Source: Pilasporangium apinafurcum (taxonomy: Eukaryota; Oomycota; Peronosporomycetes; Pythiales; Pythiaceae). From it: a stretch of 64,000 nt of DNA. Every line of letters begins with the position of its first letter. Positions within the stretch are counted from its first letter, which is position 1. The notes below the pieces were generated by a model. The model had not been told where the DNA came from. It saw nothing but the letters and a program-made list of their open reading frames with translations, and searched no databases. Position numbers and translations under genes: made by a program. This document shows positions 19,625-29,575 of this stretch, in pieces. The stretch covers positions 385,627-449,626 of the forward strand of contig BCKE01000026.1 in NCBI GenBank assembly GCA_001600495.1, read 5' to 3'.

Positions 19625-20338
19625 GGTTTCCCCCCTGGATGCTCAGATGCTATATAGAATATATACAGTAAGACACGATAAGTCCAACCGTCCGTTCCAT
19701 CTTCATCAATCACGATGCTTAGACGTACCCGAAACGATGTTCCTAGCAGAGCAGTCAGCAGAAAGTGAGCTCTCCGCCGCCAGCGTCCATAGGATTGATA
19801 GGCGCCAAAACCTTTTCAGAGCAAACCATTTCATAAAAAATAGCCCATAAACATAAGTACAATTTTAACTATAAAAATTATATTAGTGAAAATCAGCATA
19901 TTAAAATTTATATATGGATAGCACATTTTGTTCTTTCCTGTAAACATTCTATGGGCGGTCCTTGCAATACTGACCAACCAATATAGAATTATCCATACTG
20001 CCCAATATCCAAGGGCAGGTCGAAAATATAGTGATCGCAACATTAAATTAGGAAAATTTTCCTAATTTCGAGGTAGCTGATCAAAAAATCACATCGCGCA
20101 CATCTTCAACTTTGGCAGATCATTGAAAAATGCCAACACTTGCAGGCTGATCATTTGTGTCTTATTTCTTCTACTCATGGACACTTCACGTCATTAACTT
20201 ACACAACGCGGGAATCTGCGCTGTATTTCATACCTATTCCTTTCTTGAAGAACCAACAGACGTGTCTGATATTTGAGAACGATGGAATGTACTCGCCCAG
20301 GTGTAGTGTTGGAGCTAAACAATTTCAGATCTTTGTGC
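19625..20338. other. AT-rich intergenic stretch
   Basis: This holds the promoter side of the Ubl-eL41 gene and the 3' flank of gene C. Bases 19831-20045 are strongly AT-rich. The open frame there is low-complexity and I reject it as coding. Confidence 0.5.
20045..20068. repeat. 24-bp perfect palindrome
   Basis: AAATTAGGAAAA is followed immediately by its exact reverse complement TTTTCCTAATTT. It lies in AT-rich intergenic DNA and might be a protein-binding site, a hairpin or a transposon remnant. Confidence 0.8.
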
Positions 20339-23300
20339 TTACACATCATACTTTAACGACCACGCCAAGTTACTGGCAGATGCTGACATCTTCCGCAAAA
20401 GAGTCTTTGGACGTTGTACCACTGCGTAGGCCTTGGTAGTAGGTGGAGCAGTTGCATCAGTGTCCATTATGGCAACACGATCTCGTTGCTCGCTCTCACC
20501 ATGCCCGTCCTCATCGTCGCTTTCAGAAATTGCGGTGATGTCTTTGCCAGTGTAATCGTTTACCACAATCACAACATCGTCTTTGGTTGCAACAGAATCC
20601 TGACGCGTCAGTAACGGCGTCTTCTTCGAGTTCTGGCGCAGGAGTATCCTCGATGTTTGGCGGGAAAGGAAAGAGGGTTTCTTGGAAAGCGGTTGTGATG
20701 CGCCTAATGCATTATTTGCACGATTGTCGGCAGTTTCTGTCAATGGCACATATTGGATGTTTCCATCGGCATCCTCAGTAGCTTCGACACTTTCAATGTC
20801 GTAGTCGTCTAGCACTTGAAACGTGCGTTTGCGCTGCAAATTTTCGAGCTTTCGTCGTTCTAGTCGCTGCTCCGGAGTGTCGTAGATCCACATCGTTTCG
20901 CCCGCCTCGGTACTGTCGATCTTGATGTCAATTGGTCTATGTGTTGGCTCATCTGTAGCATTCTTCTTCTTATGACGACGTCGAATTGATAAAGCTCTCC
21001 CCACAGACTGAACTACCTCGACGATTGTGGAGTCATAGTGTTTTTCAAATTTGTCCAGCATAATCTTGCTATTAATCGCCAGAATCTTCATTTCGCGCAA
21101 CGAACATATTGTAGGACCATTAGTAGAGCTACTCTCTCGATCGGTTTCATCCATTTCATCAATACCATCTGCTGCATCTTTGATAGCTTGGTCATTTTGA
21201 TTACCTGCACCCGTATAATCCGCATCTACTTGTGTTTCTTTCTCCTGCTTGCCTTTTCCATTAGCAGGCGACTCAGTATGGCTAAGAAATGAAATAAAAC
21301 TGCGGTGATTTTGCCTGTAGAGTTGCTCTTGTCGCTTTTTTTCTCGACAAGCTTTCAACTTTTCCATCTTCTCCATGTGCTTCTCTGCTCGTTCCACAAG
21401 TATCTGCCACCTCTCATGCAGTTGCTCCGCTGTGTAGTGCTCGAACTGTGGTGGATAGTTACGATGCTTAGCAAGAAGTCCATCCATCACCAAAATCAAG
21501 TCCCACTTCGGACCCACTTTCTCTACTGCCAATACAAGCATCTCATCATTGAAACAGTCACAATGTGCCAATCGCTCTGTGCAATAAGGACACAGATCTT
21601 TCCAACCCCATGCAGAAATCACAAGATACCAAGCATAATCTTGCATCAATCCGAGAATCGAGAGACGTGTAAATGCAGCAAGCAAACCAAAGTACATGAA
21701 TTGCTTCAGAAATGTGCAACTTCGATACAACCAGATGTAAAACATCGGTAACTGAGTAAGTGTGATGCATACACCAACCAGAATCTGTGCAAAGAATGCT
21801 AATCCAGTCGAAAAGCTCTCAGTATCACCACCTGCTGCCTTCAGACGAAAATACTTGCGTCTTTGTCGAAAGATGAGCTTGAAGATCTCTTTGAAAATAG
21901 CCTTACCAGCAGATGGCAAGATCATGACGAGAAGATAGTAGAGAACCACACCAGCAAATACTGAGAAACCATTCATGCTATCATGAATCATGACGATAAT
22001 GAAGAGCACATAGAATGTCACATAGAGTGAGCATGCTACAATGATGGCACGCTCTCCTCTTGAAAGTCGCTCATTTCGATATGGAAAGAAGATCCAAGTG
22101 AAATAGTTCTCATGACGCCACCATGTATAAAACGGTTCAAATGGATGACGAAACTTCTTCCAGCAACATGGACCTAAGAGACGTGTCTTGGGTACCTTTC
22201 GATCCCATGGCATTGGCTGCCAGTAATCCACTTCATCTTCTGGGATTTCGGTTTCCTTCTTGTACTTGCGTTCGAGATTATCTCTGAAGCTTTCACATCG
22301 GAAGCACATCTGGAAGAAGCGGAGTCCAAATAGCATCAATAGGAGATAAGGAAGAAAGATGATCATGTAACCACCACCTCTCCATCCTGAGTCACTGCAT
22401 TGGTTTGGCATTGGATTCACGCTAATGTACCTAAAAGAGAATCCCGTGGAACGTGTAGTGGTCGTAGGGTGGCCCAGCTGATAAATCTTTTGACTTGACC
22501 GAACAGGTGTAGGCAACTGTCGTGTCTGACAGTAGTCGGCTGTCGGATTTCTCGCTAAATAGCACGGTTGGATAACGAAATACATCTCGTCGTCATTGTT
22601 GATATGAACACGCGGCAGTTTTGCATAAGTGGTACGCAACGTACTACCGGCTGCAACGTAGTCAAAGTCGTCCCCTTCCACGTAGTCTTCAAAGTTGTCT
22701 TCGCTTAGAAGCAGGACTTGGAACTGGGTCCGATTGCCATTTATAGAATTGTCACTCAGCGCTTCAATTTCGTACGTGATGTCAAACGAAACTTCGTCAC
22801 GCAGGTGCAGAAATGTGAAGTCGTCTGTCACTACTACGTCATCTTTCACAAATGCGTCTAAATGCATTACCTCATTTAGATGAACAGTAGCAAGTGAGAC
22901 AGCCATCACTACTGCGACGATCAATCCGATGATTAGCCACGCCCAAAATTGCACACACCCACGCCGTCTGCTGTATCTTGTCCCAATAAATTCTGTCCAC
23001 GTGTGGTTCAGCTCCTCCAGCATGGGTCTGTCCTTGATGATGGACATCAGACCTGTTGTAGCATCTGGAGTTCTCACATGCGAATCCTCAAACGTCTCGT
23101 CTGTCGTATCAAACAACGGCTCGTGACCAAGGGATTTAGTGTATGCGATATACGCTTCCATCAGCTCCGTGTTGATCGATTGATCCATATCTGTGCGCAC
23201 AGACTCTTCCTGTGGCCTCTGCATCTGCTTAGGCATCTTGTGGCGAAATATCGCAAAGGGCACTGGCTGATTGGTTTTTGCTCTGTGGACAAGATCTTCA

Positions 23301-23725
23301 AATACTAAGCGATTCTCCATCTGTCGCTGTCGCTCGCCTGCAGATTCGCCTTTTTCCAATGGTTGATTATTGTATGTCCATCGACCATCTCGATCGTCCG
23401 CATTCAGACCGAGTACAGCAGCTAATTGTGCCAGTCGTTTTGTTCGCTTCTCTTCTTCATCTTCGCTATCAGATCTGCGACCAAACAGCCGCTCTGTAAA
23501 ACTCGCTCGACGCGTGCGCGATTGATGCGTAAGACGGAGTTCCTCCGGCAGTATCTCCGTCAACTCTAGCTGTTCATACAACTGCTGGTGTTCTTGCTGT
23601 AACGGGGAGGACGCTCTTCGGCGTCGACTACCGCCGGTTTCATCCTCGATACTGGTGGAGTGCGTATTTAAGCTGTAGACCTCGTAAGCATCCGTATGCT
23701 CCACCGCAGTCGCTTTCTTCTTCAT
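20339..23725 (-). CDS. large polytopic membrane protein, paralogue C (unknown family)
   Basis: The product is 1128 residues from the ATG at 23725; the frame stays open upstream to about 23797 without an ATG. It has the same plan as paralogues A and B: a polar N-terminus with the SAGERQRQMENRLVFEDL block, a first helix (about residue 270), a cysteine-containing loop, five more helices and a CPYCTERLAHCDC cluster. The C-terminal tail is charged. It lies on the opposite strand from A and B. Its membrane core (21450-22344) is nearly identical in DNA to that of A, while the N- and C-terminal thirds are clearly diverged. That pattern is expected from gene conversion between inverted copies. Product function is unknown. 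Confidence 0.85.
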   Translation of the reverse strand: MKKKATAVEHTDAYEVYSLNTHSTSIEDETGGSRRRRASSPLQQEHQQLYEQLELTEILPEELRLTHQSRTRRASFTERLFGRRSDSEDEEEKRTKRLAQLAAVLGLNADDRDGRWTYNNQPLEKGESAGERQRQMENRLVFEDLVHRAKTNQPVPFAIFRHKMPKQMQRPQEESVRTDMDQSINTELMEAYIAYTKSLGHEPLFDTTDETFEDSHVRTPDATTGLMSIIKDRPMLEELNHTWTEFIGTRYSRRRGCVQFWAWLIIGLIVAVVMAVSLATVHLNEVMHLDAFVKDDVVVTDDFTFLHLRDEVSFDITYEIEALSDNSINGNRTQFQVLLLSEDNFEDYVEGDDFDYVAAGSTLRTTYAKLPRVHINNDDEMYFVIQPCYLARNPTADYCQTRQLPTPVRSSQKIYQLGHPTTTTRSTGFSFRYISVNPMPNQCSDSGWRGGGYMIIFLPYLLLMLFGLRFFQMCFRCESFRDNLERKYKKETEIPEDEVDYWQPMPWDRKVPKTRLLGPCCWKKFRHPFEPFYTWWRHENYFTWIFFPYRNERLSRGERAIIVACSLYVTFYVLFIIVMIHDSMNGFSVFAGVVLYYLLVMILPSAGKAIFKEIFKLIFRQRRKYFRLKAAGGDTESFSTGLAFFAQILVGVCITLTQLPMFYIWLYRSCTFLKQFMYFGLLAAFTRLSILGLMQDYAWYLVISAWGWKDLCPYCTERLAHCDCFNDEMLVLAVEKVGPKWDLILVMDGLLAKHRNYPPQFEHYTAEQLHERWQILVERAEKHMEKMEKLKACREKKRQEQLYRQNHRSFISFLSHTESPANGKGKQEKETQVDADYTGAGNQNDQAIKDAADGIDEMDETDRESSSTNGPTICSLREMKILAINSKIMLDKFEKHYDSTIVEVVQSVGRALSIRRRHKKKNATDEPTHRPIDIKIDSTEAGETMWIYDTPEQRLERRKLENLQRKRTFQVLDDYDIESVEATEDADGNIQYVPLTETADNRANNALGASQPLSKKPSFLSRQTSRILLRQNSKKTPLLTRQDSVATKDDVVIVVNDYTGKDITAISESDDEDGHGESEQRDRVAIMDTDATAPPTTKAYAVVQRPKTLLRKMSASASNLAWSLKYDV

Positions 23726-23791
23726 CTTGCGCTGCCGGTTTCGATATGCAGTGCAGGTACCGCAAGTAAAGTTGTCGAGCGTTTGCAAGTT

Positions 23792-23832
23792 CACCAATCA
23801 GACGACCGCATCAGTTCTATTTTCCAATCAGA
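23792..23832 (-). promoter_or_regulatory. two CCAAT-box-like motifs upstream of gene C
   Basis: Read on the minus strand, TCTGATTGGTG (23792-23802) and TCTGATTGG (23824-23832) lie about 70 and 100 bp before the ATG of gene C. They match the motif upstream of A and B. Confidence 0.45.
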
Positions 23833-24490
23833 CTACAAGACGATGTTAAGTGTGGTAGTCATGATTACTCTTTTTTTGTTCGTGTTTCTTGTGATGACCA
23901 CACCAGCAGGCAACAATCAACAATTCTGCCAATGATGGCAAATGACTGTCATCAACCTTCACCCATGTCTATCTCCGAAGCAGCGTCTGGTCAAGGAGAA
24001 TTTGCTCAGCATCATAAGTGGGGGATTTCAATATGACGGTAGTAATACGATCCGAGCATGCTGCATGCTGTTAGCCATGGATTAGCACTGATTATTCCAC
24101 ATATGACATCAAAACTTCAAGGAAGGTGATAGTCAGTTTTCGCTTGTCACAAAAAAATCCAAGCAGATCAAGAATCATCATAAACTATGCATTCCGAACC
24201 ATTGCATATGGCTGTTTTTGGCAACGACATGAACGACTATGATGATGCATTGTGGACCTACCTCGCACATTGGTGATTATTCGCTGATAGCCGATCACAT
24301 AGCTTTTGATGGACGTTGTTGCAGATCAACAGATGATGGTTGCATAAAACGTATATGCAAGTGAACTTAACGAATTTGTGTACTCGACTTGTCTTTAATT
24401 AACAGTAGGTTGTGAATATATCTCCTCTTCTGGTAGTCTTATTAAGTTTCTGATGCCTGTATCCGTAATGCACCTCTCTTCACAGGTGTG
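23833..24490. other. intergenic stretch
   Basis: No gene or clear element found between gene C (transcribed leftward) and the 3' end of the unknown two-exon gene. Confidence 0.5.
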
Positions 24491-25364
24491 CTATGCAACT
24501 GTATCCATATGGCTATCGTCTTGCTCATTGTCATCCTGTAATTTCTCCCTCTTGCTCTTGCTTTCGAAGCGCTGATCCAGTTTCGCTTCCAGCAGCGCTT
24601 CGGGTGTCAGATTGAGGGCTTCAAGCTCTTGCTGCCTCTGCTTGGCCTTGGCATTCAACGCCGCGATCCGCCGTTGTTCGCGCGTGCTTAGATCTTGTCG
24701 CACGATATGCTTCATTCGTTGGAAAATTTCAATTGCCGTACGGCTCTTCATGTACTGAAGAGGGTTCTTCTGTGAGGAATACAATTCGCCCAGTACATTC
24801 CGCCCTACATAGTACAGAAGAACCTTTTAAACCTCCTCTTTGTTTATCTATGCAAGCTAGTTCATCGCACTGCTTACGCAACGGCACGGGGAACCCATGC
24901 GCATCCCATCGCGCTTCCAGAGGATCCTCTTGTACGCGTGCAATTTGTAAATGAGCAGGAGCTTCATGTGATGTCGTCCTAAGCGTATTTATCAACAGGA
25001 CCTGCCGCTGAAGTCGTATCCTGGTGGGCTCACTAGTTACAGAGGCAAGTAATCGTTGCATATCCACAATGGACTGCTCCATGTACTCATATCGTCTATA
25101 TAACTTTCCCAAACTGCATTGGTTGGCAGCATTCATGGCACTCTCGAGAGGATGCATCCATTGCTGCGTTCGATAAGTCTCCAAAAGGAATGACGGAGTG
25201 AGCGAAGCATGATCATCACCACATGTGAATATTTTGTCGATAGTGATGCACACGTAGAACAAGGTGCACTGCACAAGATTTGCTTCGCTTTCATCCATGA
25301 GAGTAAACGGCTCAGGATTGTCCTTTGACCATTTCTTAAGATACTTGCTTGCACGAAAAGACAC
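24491..25364 (-). CDS. unknown protein, two exons, 5' end uncertain
   Basis: Two overlapping frames join into one product if a 46-bp intron (24770-24815, GTACTATG...CTCACAG) is removed, with exons 25364-24816 and 24769-24491. That gives about 275 residues ending DDSHMDTVA. The first part is mixed alpha-helical in look (for example LYRRYEYMEQSIVDMQRLLA). The last 80 residues are charged and coiled-coil-like (QRRIAALNAKAKQRQQELEA). No family is recognised. The frame stays open upstream of 25364 to a TGA near 25412 without an ATG, so the start may be at an internal Met (MDESEANL) or in an upstream exon. A transposon relic occupies the DNA immediately upstream and may have disturbed the 5' end. 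Confidence 0.55.
24763..24824. repeat. 11-bp inverted repeat at the borders of the 46-bp intron
   Basis: GGTTCTTCTGT (24763-24773) and its exact reverse complement ACAGAAGAACC (24814-24824) span both splice junctions of the proposed intron. In RNA they would pair and bring the splice sites together. They could also be the ends of a small inserted element. Confidence 0.6.
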
Positions 25365-25439
25365 ACTGCTATGATAGTCGTCTAGAGCGAGTGGCGACGG
25401 TTTCTCTGATTCTCAGCTCTACAACTTAAACAAAGCCTG

Positions 25440-26030
25440 AAGATTTAAAACAACCAGGGGCCAGGCCTTTAGTTGTTGGTGTTGACCCTTATATTGCCAT
25501 ATAGTACCAGGGCCATGAAGCATAAAGCCGAAGACTACAAGCTAGCTGCTGTCAGGCACTTCCTGGAGGTGTCTCATTCACGTGAAGCGACCTGTAGAGC
25601 CCTGCATTGCTCTCGGAGGTCTCTAAGTCAGTGGATTGACAGGTATCAGCAATCCGTCGAAAGTAAAAATTTAACATAGAGATATAGTCGGGTGGAGTTC
25701 GGGGACAGGCCCCCGACCCCAACCTACCGTACTACAAAACGGTCAAGACCAGCCTTGCTTCTGTCCTCAAGACACCGGAGAAGCAGCCGATGATCAGTCA
25801 GGCAGCGGCGACGGTCAACCGCATCGTCACTCGATCGCTCCTGTTCTTCAGGCTGCGAAATCGAGATATCAACTCTTCAATCAACATAGCTCGCCTCAAA
25901 AGGCAGGCTCTGGAGGGAAGAAAGCGACCAGAGTATCTGAGTCGCCAGACACAACTGCCACCGGCAGACAGTGCTGTTACGTCGACAGTATAGAATCGTA
26001 ACACACTGGAGTGAGATACCCGAGCGTTGT
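25440..26030 (+). mobile_element. decayed transposon: HTH fragment plus Fanzor/TnpB-type terminal segment
   Basis: Bases 25515-25679 encode a 54-residue helix-turn-helix fragment (KAEDYKLAAVRHFLEVSHS, then CRALHCSRRSLSQWIDRY). It resembles the DNA-binding head found on IS630/mariner-like and some Fanzor proteins. About 110 bp later, 25790-25993 reads RNRDINSSINIARLKRQALE, the terminal RuvC segment of Fanzor/TnpB-type nucleases, ending at a stop. The whole central nuclease body is missing. Either one HTH-Fanzor gene has lost its middle, or two elements lie side by side. The spacer is GC-rich with GTCGGG/CCCGAC-type pairing. Confidence 0.55.
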
Positions 26031-26092
26031 TTTTTTAGGACGCCCCTCGACGTTTGAAAACTGCAACGGTGCAAACCAAGCCTGATGATACA

Positions 26093-27517
26093 ATGCTCCA
26101 TCGTTCACCACGACAATCAAATAATTCCGCTATCACATACTTACCGCTTGCTTCGGTAAAGAAGAAATCATTATCCCCTGCAACATCTGCGGCGGTAGCA
26201 TTAGAAACCGCACCAGCACATGCAAATTATGAGCAAGATACTCGAATCCACAAAAAGCTGAATCGAGTGCGGCAAACTCGAGTCACGGCATTCTTTCAAA
26301 AGAAAGCAGCACAGCGTGCCATCTTCGTACCTTCATTTGCTTCATCAACAGCTAGCGTTGCTACCATCAGCCACAAACTGACAAGATTGCTATCGATCTT
26401 CTCAAGAAGTAACAGAGCATCATGGAAGCAGAAACTAGTAGCATTCCGAAGTGGAGGTGATAGATCTATTACCAAAGGCTTCATAGGTGCGATTCGAAAC
26501 GCATACAAGCACATTCGTAGTCCCACAGCCGCAGAATTGCTTGCCCAGGAGCTGCTCCAGCAAGAAAAGCGAAAGCAACAGAGGCTTCTCATTCACTTAC
26601 TCCAAGCGTTGACTGTGCAGGGAAGGAATCTCGTTCGAATACGAACAAAATGCAATCGGAGAGAGGCGGTGAAAGCTGTCGCAATTAAATTGGTCGAGAG
26701 CGTGCTAGAGGTGGAAATACAGCGTCACTTACGAAAGATTCAGGAAGACAGAATCCAAGAGAGGCATAATACCCGTGCAAAGGTAATACAACACGCTTGG
26801 AAGAGCTATCAACTGCGAAGAAAGCGTCAGTTCGAGTCCAAGGAGAGATTGTTGGCATTACTGGCTGTCATGACAATACGACTCGAAGACCAGACGAATC
26901 AACGACAACAGATGCGCGATATTGTTCAGAGTGTCACTGTTGCCAGTGTTGAACAGATCTTCTCCATTGTTCAAAAACGACTGGCGGTGCGTTTAATTCA
27001 GCGGGTTTGGCGTGGCTATCGGGCGAGATTTCGCGTGAGCAAGCTTCGATCTTGGAGGAAACATAAGACACTAAGGGAACGACAGAAAAAGCGAATTCTC
27101 CGCGCGCAGGCTGCGCTGCTCTGCCCCACCTCGGAAGAAGTGAATCGCCGCCAAATTCTGCAGACACGCGTTCAATCACGCAAATCGCCTACCCCCTTGC
27201 TGCTTCCACCAGGCTACAATCCCATGCATTATCCCTTGACACATGAGCGAAGAACTCTGCTGGAGCCGTTGCCGACACAATCTGCCCCACGGATCTCTAC
27301 CATGACAAGAGCTAAAGTACAGCGTGTGCCTTTCACGAAATTCGAAAAGATTTGTGCACAGAACGCGCGTGTGAACACGCAGAATTTGTGGGTGGCCATT
27401 CCCGTCGCTTTTGATATCACTGATGACTCAAAAATGAAGAAGAACAAGTTTTTACAGGCACAATACGATTGGGTGCCTGCCACTCTGCTGCAACATCAGC
27501 GTCAACATCCGTCATAG
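26093..27517 (+). CDS. IQ-motif (calmodulin-binding) protein
   Basis: The product is 474 residues from the ATG at 26093; the frame is open further upstream without an ATG. It is very basic and helical. Two IQ motifs are visible: KVIQHAWKSYQLRRKRQ near residue 230 and RLIQRVWRGYRARFRVSKL near residue 298. IQ motifs bind calmodulin or related EF-hand light chains. No motor or enzymatic domain accompanies them, so a structural or scaffold role, for example in the cytoskeleton or flagellar apparatus, is only inferred. It is a single exon. A mobile-element relic abuts its 5' side, leaving only about 60 bp between the relic and the ATG. Confidence 0.7.
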   Translation: MLHRSPRQSNNSAITYLPLASVKKKSLSPATSAAVALETAPAHANYEQDTRIHKKLNRVRQTRVTAFFQKKAAQRAIFVPSFASSTASVATISHKLTRLLSIFSRSNRASWKQKLVAFRSGGDRSITKGFIGAIRNAYKHIRSPTAAELLAQELLQQEKRKQQRLLIHLLQALTVQGRNLVRIRTKCNRREAVKAVAIKLVESVLEVEIQRHLRKIQEDRIQERHNTRAKVIQHAWKSYQLRRKRQFESKERLLALLAVMTIRLEDQTNQRQQMRDIVQSVTVASVEQIFSIVQKRLAVRLIQRVWRGYRARFRVSKLRSWRKHKTLRERQKKRILRAQAALLCPTSEEVNRRQILQTRVQSRKSPTPLLLPPGYNPMHYPLTHERRTLLEPLPTQSAPRISTMTRAKVQRVPFTKFEKICAQNARVNTQNLWVAIPVAFDITDDSKMKKNKFLQAQYDWVPATLLQHQRQHPS

Positions 27518-27803
27518 ATCAATGAGGAACAGAGCATCAGGAAACGACGATAACGTGATAGATGAATGTACCCATTCCCAGTGTGGCCCTCCAGGATCCG
27601 AACTTAACAGTCTGTTATGTACGAACTTAGTGCTCGTCAGTTCCCACAGCCATTGGTTGTGAAGTCCTACCTCTATTATTATATATCCTCCCAATACTTC
27701 TCATTATTAAAGTAATATATGTTAGAGGTATAGGAGGCATTGGCTCGCATAGCACTTCCATACGTTACCAAGTCGTCAAGAATCAAAGTTCACACACGTG
27801 ACG

Positions 27804-29131
27804 ATGTCGCTGACGCTCTCGCTGCCCACACCCCCCGCGTCGTTCGCTAAAGACTCTGAGGTTGTCGTCGGTCTCGGCGGCTACTTCGCCCAAAAGCGCT
27901 TCGAGCCGTTCGGCCGCGCCTACAACCGCCGCGTCAAGAACGCCGCACGTGGCCGCTCCGCTAGTTGCGAATCACTCGACGATGCTGAAATAGCGCGCGA
28001 CACGCTCCGCAAACAGGAGGCTGCAATCCTTAAGAAATACCGTAAGAGTATCCGTGGCAAGAACTTCCTGGACCTTACAATGTACCAGCAGCTGGGTCTG
28101 TCGGACATTGGCTTTGATGTGACTGAAGAGCAGATCAAGAAGGCGTACCACCGCGTGCTCATCGAACACCATCCAGATAAAACGGGCAAAACTGAGAATG
28201 ACCCCAACTACTTGGCGGTGCAAAAGGCATTTACCACGCTTATGGACCCTCAGAAGAAACGTGCTTACGATTCGCAATGCGACTTCGACGAATGGATCCC
28301 TACGGGCACGGAAAAGATTAAGGAGAATGATGGTACAGGCAAGTCATTTTACGATTTATATGGGCCAGTGTTTGAAGCCAACGCGCGGTTCTCGGAGAAG
28401 ACACCCGTGCCGAAGCTTGGGGATGACAATACCGACATTGAGACGGTCTACGAATTCTATGATTTCTGGCATAAATTTGACTCGTGGCGTGACTTCACAC
28501 ACGACGCGGAACATGACGTGGACAGCGCCGAACACCGTGACCACAAGCGATGGATGGCCAAGAAGAACGAAGCAGTCGCCAAGAAGAAGAAGAAGAAAGA
28601 GTACGCTCGTCTGGCCAATCTGGTTGACCGCGCCTTGGCTGTAGATCCTCGTATTCGCCGCGTGAAACAGGCCGAGAAGGATAAGAAGGAGCGTGAAAAG
28701 CGTGAAAAGGAAGAGGCCATTCAACGTGCGTTGGATGAAGAAAAGCGTGCGGCTGAAGAAGCCGAACGTACCCAACGCGAGAAGGAAGAAGCCGAGAAGG
28801 AAGAGCGCAAGAACGCTAAGATGGCCAAAGAGAAGCAGAAAAAGCTGTTCCGTAAGGTAAAGAAGGCGTTCCGTGAGCTGATGACTGCAGCTGAAGAACA
28901 AAATTTGGAAGGCGCCATTGATATCATCAAGACTGAATCGATCTGTGAATCGGTGGAAATGGAGGAGTTGCAGAGGTAAGCTTGTTGTTTTGTGGAGTGT
29001 GTGAGTGGATGCCAGCTAATATGCTTTTTTTTATGTGACTTTGTAGCCTTGTGAATGCCATGGGAGGCAGCGTCGATTCTCTCAATCCCAATGGTTTGAA
29101 TGATGTCGCCGCAGTGCTGGCCAAGATCTAG
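27804..29131 (+). CDS. ZUO1: zuotin/DNAJC2-type J-domain cochaperone
   Basis: Exons 27804-28975 and 29047-29131 give 418 residues; the 71-bp intron has GTAAGC...TTGTAG ends. A J domain lies near residues 92-165 with the HPD motif (EHHPDKTGK, about residue 120) that stimulates Hsp70 ATPase. Before it is the zuotin-typical FLDLTMYQQLGL segment. A highly charged Lys/Glu helix (about 270-355) matches the ribosome- and rRNA-binding part of zuotin. The length equals fungal zuotin and lacks the SANT domains of animal MPP11. Zuotin works with an Hsp70-like partner as the ribosome-associated complex, helping nascent chains fold in the cytosol. The ATG at 27804 is the first in frame and the second exon supplies the last 28 residues. 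Confidence 0.88.
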
Positions 29132-29575
29132 AGAGAGTCAAGAAGATATGTATGGACTCAAGTACACGTACACTCACATAGAGATGCATAGTGGACAAAC
29201 TTAAAAACCAATCTTAAAGCAAAAATGCACCTCGTACGCTCTTTGCATTATCTTCGATGATTTTTATCCTCATGTTCTTGGTATCTACGTCTAAGAGACT
29301 CCCACGAATGAATCCATGCACATGTCAGTAAGACACGTTTGTCCAGAGTAGAATCGTAGTCAACATGAAGCCAATTCTCCCTCAGCAACAATTCCAAAAT
29401 AGTAACATTAGTGATCTGATTACGACAGCGTCTCTCTAATCAGTGCCGTTTTTCTTGGGAGCATCGCAGTGTTGCGCGAAGGTTGGCTGAGTGTAACATC
29501 TGCTGACGTGCTCTCCATCCATTTCTCCGCTTCGCTTGATCATTTTGACACAAAGAGCTTTTGAAGAGAAGCAAA
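29132..29575. other. intergenic stretch, promoter side of LTV1
   Basis: There are about 440 bp between zuotin and LTV1, both on plus. I see no further gene. Confidence 0.5.

Noticed and set aside
19831-20043. 70-codon hydrophobic minus-strand frame
   Set aside because: Composition follows from the AT-rich DNA; no promoter or homology cue.
28356-28901. 181-codon Phe/Leu-rich minus-strand frame inside zuotin
   Set aside because: Antisense of the Lys/Glu-rich helix; hydrophobicity is an artefact of complementing AAG/GAG codons.
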